This document shows, piece after piece, positions 62,029 to 64,000 of a stretch of DNA of 64,000 nt. The stretch lies in assembly GCA_016200325.1 (NCBI GenBank), contig JACQEZ010000011.1, positions 558,001 through 622,000 of the forward strand, in the 5' to 3' direction. The notes below the pieces were generated by a model, which was not told the DNA's origin, did no database searches, and saw only the letters and a program-made list of their open reading frames with translations. Within the stretch, counting starts at the first letter, position 1, and every line of letters starts with the position of its first letter. The position numbers were made by a program, and so were the translations under genes. The DNA comes from Candidatus Manganitrophaceae bacterium (lineage in GTDB: Bacteria > Nitrospirota > Nitrospiria > SBBL01 > Manganitrophaceae).

Positions 62029-62388
62029 ATGGACAAACTGATTATCCATCAAATAGAGTTTCACGGCCACTGCGGGGTGACGCAAGAAGAGCGGACCATC
62101 GGCCAGCGTCTGTCGGTCGACGTGGAGATGCGCTGCGATTTAAAGCGGGCCGCCGAGGCGGATCGCCTTGAAGCGACGATCGACTACGATCGGCTCTCCG
62201 GAGAGATCGCACGGATCGGACGGGAGAGCCAAGTTCACCTGATCGAGACCCTCGCCGAGCGGATTGCCGCGAAAGTGTTAAAAGATCCCCGGGTGGCCTC
62301 GGTGACCGTTCGTGTGAAGAAATGCCTCCCTCCCCGCGAAGAGATCAAGGGAGGGGTCGTCGTAGAAATCGTTCGGAGTGCGGAATGA
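62029..62388 (+). CDS. folB: Dihydroneopterin aldolase
   Basis: A 119-residue FolB. It begins MDKLIIHQIEFHGHCGVTQE, and has the substrate-binding glutamates and lysine in VHLIETLAERIAAKVL and VTVRVKKCLPP. It cleaves dihydroneopterin to 6-hydroxymethyl-dihydropterin in folate synthesis. Length and motifs are complete. There is no other folate gene in the window. It lacks a clear ribosome site and has an inverted repeat against its start. Confidence 0.95.
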   Translation: MDKLIIHQIEFHGHCGVTQEERTIGQRLSVDVEMRCDLKRAAEADRLEATIDYDRLSGEIARIGRESQVHLIETLAERIAAKVLKDPRVASVTVRVKKCLPPREEIKGGVVVEIVRSAE

Positions 62389-62442
62389 AGATAAATAGAT
62401 GAAGGCCGTTTTCACTCCGCACGCCGAATTCCACACTTTCTT

Positions 62443-62793
<351 letters not shown>

Positions 62794-62828
62794 TTAGATG
62801 AGAAAAAGGCTATTATAAACGAAAGAAA

Positions 62829-64000
62829 TTAAAGATTGTAACTGGTCTCCCCATGCTCCGACATGTCGAGCCCGGTGATCTCGTCCTCCCGCGTGACGCG
62901 CAGTCCGATGGTTGCATCGACTATTTTAAGGAGGATCATCGTCATGACGAAGGCGAAGACCCAGGTGGCCGCCACCGTGATTCCCTGAATCATCAGCTGC
63001 TTGGGGTTTCCGAAGAAGAGCCCGTCGGCACCGGCGGCATTGATCGCTTTTGTGGCAAAGAGCCCGGTGGCCAACGCGCCGAAGGTGCCGCCGAGTCCAT
63101 GGACGCCGAAGGCATCGAGGGAGTCGTCATAGCCGAGTTTGTTCTTCAGGATCACCGCACCGAAATAGCAGACCGCCCCGCCGCCGATCCCGATAAAAAT
63201 AGAAGAGATCGGACCGACAAAGCCGGACGCCGGTGTGATGGCGACCAATCCGGCCACCGCGCCGCTGACGGCGCCGAGCACGGTCGGCTTGCCGCGATGC
63301 GACCACTCCACGATCATCCAGGTGAGGGCCGCGGCTGCCGCCGCGGTATTCGTCACGACAAAGGCGGAGGTTGCGAGAGACCCGGAGGCGACGGCGCTTC
63401 CGGCGTTAAAGCCGAACCAACCGAACCAGAGAATCCCGGCGCCGAGGACCGTCATCGGCAGGTTATGCGGCGGCATCGGATCTTTTCCATAGCCGACCCG
63501 CTTCCCCATATAGAGGGCCGCGGCCAGCGCAGAGACGCCGGAGCTGATGTGAACGACGGTGCCGCCGGCGAAATCAAGCGCACCCATGTTGCGCATCCAC
63601 CCGCCGACCCCCCACACCCAGTGCGCCAGCGGATCATAAACCAAGGTCGCCCAGAGAAGCGAGAAGACCAAAAAGGCGGAGAACTTCATCCGCTCGGCGA
63701 TGGCGCCGGTGATCAGCGCAGGCGTAATAATGGCGAACATCGCCTGGAAGATCATGAAGGCCTGGTGCGGCACGGTCGCGCCGTAATCAGGATTCGGCTC
63801 CAGCCCCACCCCATTGAGCCCCAGCCAGGCCAGGCTCCCGATGACCCCTCCTTGGTCGGGGCCGAAGGAGAGAGAATAACCCCAGAGCACCCACTGGATG
63901 CTGATTACACAGATCAAGATGAAGCTCTGCATGAACGTCCCCAACACATTTTTGGTCCGGACCATCCCGCCGTAGAAGAGGGCGAGCCCGGGGGTCATCA
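62829..64000 (-). CDS. amt: Ammonium transporter, N-terminus beyond the window
   Basis: About 390 residues of an Amt/Rh channel run off the right edge. Visible features are TPGLALFYGGMVRTKNVLGT (the second helix of the usual protein), the ammonium-pathway phrase FAGGTVVHISSGVSALAAAL with the conserved His, LGAGILWFGWFGFNAGSA, GAVSGAVAGLVAITPASGFV and DDSLDAFGVHGLGGTFGALA with the second pore His. The cytosolic tail has DEITGLDMSEHGETSYNL, suitable for P-II contact. It takes up ammonium under nitrogen limitation. The downstream glnK gene is likely co-transcribed. Confidence 0.96.
   Translation of the reverse strand, partial: MTPGLALFYGGMVRTKNVLGTFMQSFILICVISIQWVLWGYSLSFGPDQGGVIGSLAWLGLNGVGLEPNPDYGATVPHQAFMIFQAMFAIITPALITGAIAERMKFSAFLVFSLLWATLVYDPLAHWVWGVGGWMRNMGALDFAGGTVVHISSGVSALAAALYMGKRVGYGKDPMPPHNLPMTVLGAGILWFGWFGFNAGSAVASGSLATSAFVVTNTAAAAAALTWMIVEWSHRGKPTVLGAVSGAVAGLVAITPASGFVGPISSIFIGIGGGAVCYFGAVILKNKLGYDDSLDAFGVHGLGGTFGALATGLFATKAINAAGADGLFFGNPKQLMIQGITVAATWVFAFVMTMILLKIVDATIGLRVTREDEITGLDMSEHGETSYNL

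Overview
The window is about 64 kb of contiguous bacterial chromosome, moderately GC-rich, with densely packed genes and Gram-negative envelope genes throughout: outer-membrane barrels, porins, lipoproteins, TolC/NodT factors and RND pumps. The mix of housekeeping genes (sigma-32, Hsp20, HrpB, FolB, P-II/Amt), many small exported proteins and a large glycoside-hydrolase set is most like a Nitrospirota-type or other deep-branching Gram-negative autotroph. That placement is inference from gene content only; there is no rRNA or marker tree here.

Layout. 1-1.7 kb: the start of a TMEM175-type channel gene, a cupin and a zinc alcohol dehydrogenase, all on the minus strand. 2.2-4 kb: a coiled-coil double zinc-ribbon protein followed by remnants of two unrelated transposases. 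4-5.9 kb: an outer-membrane barrel and an orphan histidine kinase. 5.9-17.9 kb: a block bracketed by two direct copies of a ~366 bp sequence. It carries a decarboxylase stump, two AspT-type exchangers, a membrane-anchored formylglycine-generating enzyme, an arylsulfatase (plus a dead second one), an aspartate 4-decarboxylase, an exported asparaginase and a DcaP-like porin. Together these could convert asparagine to aspartate to alanine plus CO2 with electrogenic Asp/Ala exchange, a proton-consuming module for acid tolerance or energy conservation.

18-34 kb: an alpha-glucan region (GH15, SCP2-like protein, GDE-type debranching enzyme, GH13, GH63-like glucosidase, sugar porter) interleaved with small exported proteins and barrels. 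34-40 kb: a DUF3302/HlyD pair, a NodT outer-membrane factor, barrels and a BrkB-type membrane protein. 40-45 kb: tRNA-Asn, two minus-strand genes, tRNA-Leu, and an envelope-stress-like unit (LolA-like protein, OmpR-family regulator, sensor kinase). Two near-identical GTTAC tandem boxes sit in front of the LolA-like gene and in front of the regulator. 45-54.6 kb: an MdtABC-TolC type RND efflux operon with overlapping genes.

54.7-64 kb: a cupredoxin and a cold-shock protein whose leader contains a terminator-like hairpin inside a longer stem, then hrpB, exported msrB, hsp20 divergent from a sigma-32 gene, a 2Fe-2S ferredoxin, folB, and glnK-amt (amt runs off the right edge). No rRNA, CRISPR array, complete IS element or phage was seen. 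The most interesting parts are the repeat-bracketed aspartate/sulfatase block, the paired GTTAC boxes, the cold-shock leader, and several frameshifted gene remnants in apparent intergenic gaps.
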